In this document: piece by piece, positions 62,146 to 64,000 of the stretch
How positions within the stretch are numbered: position 1 is the stretch's first letter
Layout of the letters: every line of letters begins with the position of its first letter
Source of the DNA: Massariosphaeria phaeospora
Taxonomy: Eukaryota; Ascomycota; Dothideomycetes; Pleosporales
Assembly: GCA_011032825.1 (NCBI GenBank)
Contig: JAADJZ010000002.1
Coordinates: 1,054,001 to 1,118,000, forward strand
DNA: 64,000 bases
Reading direction: 5' to 3'
The notes under the pieces: generated by a model
Database searches by the model: none
What the model was told of the DNA's origin: nothing
The model's input: only the letters and a program-made list of their open reading frames with translations
Made by a program: the position numbers and the translations under genes

Positions 62146-64000
62146 ATGGGCACTCGTGGACTTCGTGTGGTTAGGTGGCGCGGTAGATATCACGCTTACT
62201 ATTCCGCTAGGTGAGTAACATTAGTTCTTCCAAGGTCATCACACCCCGGTGAAAGCGTAACCGAGATCAAAGTTAGCTAATAAACTTGTCTGTAGTAACT
62301 CATTTCCAGTAGCACTTGGCACTGCACTCGCTCAAGAAATACCCTCCGATCCAGACGCCTATCAAGCATGGGTTCAGGGCATGCGTACCGAGTATGATGC
62401 TGTTGAGACAAGACTGGGGAGAGAACTGTTTGAGATCTCTCCCGCTGCCATGGATCAGAACGAACCACTCAAGTTTCTCAATAATGACGAATTTTACGAA
62501 CCACCGACATACGTGGCTCCGTCATGTGATGGGTATGTAAACAGTTGTAGCAGAACGAAAATGGCTCTAACAACCTAGGATGATTGAATGGGTCTACATC
62601 TTTGACCTCGACAACGAACTATTCACGATCAACAACTGCGTTGACTATCCTCTCTCGGATGTCCCCCGTCACCTTCAGGATCATGACCCCTTCGACGCAT
62701 GGGTCGCTAGTTCTCCATACGAACATCCCAGGCTTGGTCAACCCTCTTCAAATGACACCATCAAGCTCCATGCGACAACAATTCACCCAAAGACCCAAAG
62801 TGGTCTCAACAAGAAACCCGCTTTTCTCGCCTGCCAGCGTCTCTTCCATGCATTCCAAGGCGACTATCAACAACACCTCTGGCAAGCCAGTCACGACACT
62901 CCAGCAGCTGCCTTCTTGTTCCGGGAGGTAGCTTTCATCTTGCTGGCACTTGCTTCGTGCTCACCGGAGCTAATGTAAATGGCACCAAAAGCTCGTGTAA
63001 CACTTTCAAAAGAGGTAGCGATACTAAAAGCTAGGAAATCGAACAGTACACCAGACGGATATTTTGCTTCAGCGCTGTTTGCTGGGTTTCACAAAACGGG
63101 CTGCAAGCCTGCGAGCTCTCCCAACACTACGTCGTATTGGCTACACGGGATTTTTGTGTCCCTACGAAAGCACATCAGCTGTGGGGAAGATTTGCAACAT
63201 GCAGTCGCTGAAACAGTGCAAGAAGGCAGGCTGGAAGGGTTGGATCGATTCAATGCGGTAGTGATGACAATCATCCACGTGGTCCTTATTCGTGTCACGG
63301 AAACTGAAATACAACATACAAAGAGATTACGCTTGGTTCGCCCACCATGCTGGACAGATACTTCGGGGCTGGATCGCGTCAAGAGGTACTCGCGCCAGGG
63401 TCGCCACGATTTTACACACGAGGAGGTAGTTCTGGATCAGGGGAACAAGGCAAATGGTACATCTGAAGAAGTAGTAGCCACAGAAGAAAATGTGGCCAAG
63501 CCACTTCGATCCAGCTGGGATGACACCGAGGGTATCTCTGGGTTTTCTGCACTTGCACACGTCTTTCAGGCTGCCGCTATTGAGAAGTAAGTTTGTCTCT
63601 CTTCGCACAATGACCATATGCCATGTTAGTGCAACTGACACGTACGTTCTTAAAGCTAATAAGATGTACCCAGGTTGCGACCTTCATCGTCGGGTGCTCA
63701 CGGCGTCTTCCCAAACGAAATCTACAGATCGATCATCGAATATGTCAATCCTGAGACACGGAGCGCTTGTGCCTCCGTCTCGAGAGCCTTCCGCGACTAT
63801 GCTACCAACGTTTTCTGCTTGGCGCCCAGTCTCACCTTGAGGTCGTATGGGGCGCATGCTGAGCCTCGATGCTCCCTACGTTCTGCCGACGACATCGGAC
63901 CCTTTCAACTTCAAAAGCCTGCTGAATCTCCGCCTAATCGATATCGCATACGAACCGAACCAGTCTTCAACGAATGGTATCCAGTGTTAGGACACGACGA
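62146..64000 (+). pseudogene. MGTRG-type fungal conserved protein, in-frame TAA, runs off the right edge
   Basis: Exons 62146-62210, 62296-62532, 62579-63586 and 63674 to the edge, all with phase-consistent GT-AG introns (85, 46 and 87 bp). The N-terminus MGTRGLRVVRWRGRYHAYY is the hallmark of a family of large fungal proteins of unknown function. EWVYIFDLDNELFTINN follows, then a TAA at 62976-62978 and in the same frame TPDGYFASALFAGF, TSYWLHGIFVSL and FNAVVMTIIHVVLI, which belong to the same family pattern. A CAA-to-TAA change is therefore likely. The last exon contains GVFPNEIYRSIIEYVNPETRSA, an F-box-like start, and stays open to base 64000. Confidence 0.75.

Noticed and set aside
1..64000. 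A reassigned stop codon as explanation of the in-frame stops
   Set aside because: TAG, TAA and TGA all terminate ordinary intact genes here (TAG for the coiled-coil and isochorismatase-like genes, TGA for the SesB-like gene end, TAA for the HsbA-like gene).
1..64000. tRNA genes
   Set aside because: Scanning for a B-box (GGTTCGA followed by TCC) on both strands gave no candidate with a matching A-box and acceptor stem.

Overview
The window looks like 64 kb of nuclear chromosome from a filamentous ascomycete (Pezizomycotina; a dothideomycete would fit, but that is a guess from gene content). The evidence is short GT-AG introns of about 48-110 bp with CTAAC/CTAAT-like branch points, secreted fungal families (HsbA-like, GPI-type GH76), a STAND/ankyrin NOD-like receptor beside a SesB-type hydrolase, and gene spacing of about 2 kb on both strands. 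I found no rRNA, tRNA, CRISPR array or intact transposon.

Layout. 0-6 kb: a WD40-like protein cut by the left edge, then a large coiled-coil protein. 6-10 kb: two divergently transcribed paralogues of a DHCR24/DIMINUTO-type FAD oxidoreductase. 11-18 kb: secreted isochorismatase-like protein, secreted alpha/beta hydrolase, atypical short-chain dehydrogenase and an HsbA-like protein. 19-34 kb: six RING-finger genes, two of them adjacent paralogues, with two unrecognised genes among them. 34-38 kb: GH76 enzyme, a degraded cytochrome P450 tail and a Caps_synth-type glycosyltransferase. 38-43.5 kb: a damaged SesB-like hydrolase divergent from a damaged NACHT-ankyrin receptor. 43.6-48.9 kb: three ubiquitin-specific-protease-like genes in tandem on the minus strand, each missing something a working protease needs. 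49-64 kb: a secreted protein of unknown role, an Ala-rich protein, a GT34 mannosyltransferase subunit, an F-box-like protein, a secreted PAN/Apple-like protein, a SAM methyltransferase, and a member of a common fungal MGTRG-type family running off the right edge.

Two themes stand out. First, RING proteins (candidate E3 ligases) and USP-like proteins are concentrated in one 30-kb stretch, which resembles a fast-evolving ubiquitin-related gene island. Second, several genes carry a single in-frame stop in an otherwise continuous reading frame (near 779, 19200, 41771, 43966, 46514, 46880 and 62977), and a few carry 1-nt frameshifts. Every stop can be explained by one C-to-T or G-to-A transition from a Trp, Gln or Arg codon; for two sites the replaced residue is well supported by paralogues or family pattern. 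This suggests RIP-like mutation or recent gene decay, with sequencing error as the alternative. TAG, TAA and TGA also act as normal terminators here, so a changed genetic code is not indicated.

Exon boundaries are my own reading of splice signals and frame continuity. Family names come from recognised motifs, not from database searches.
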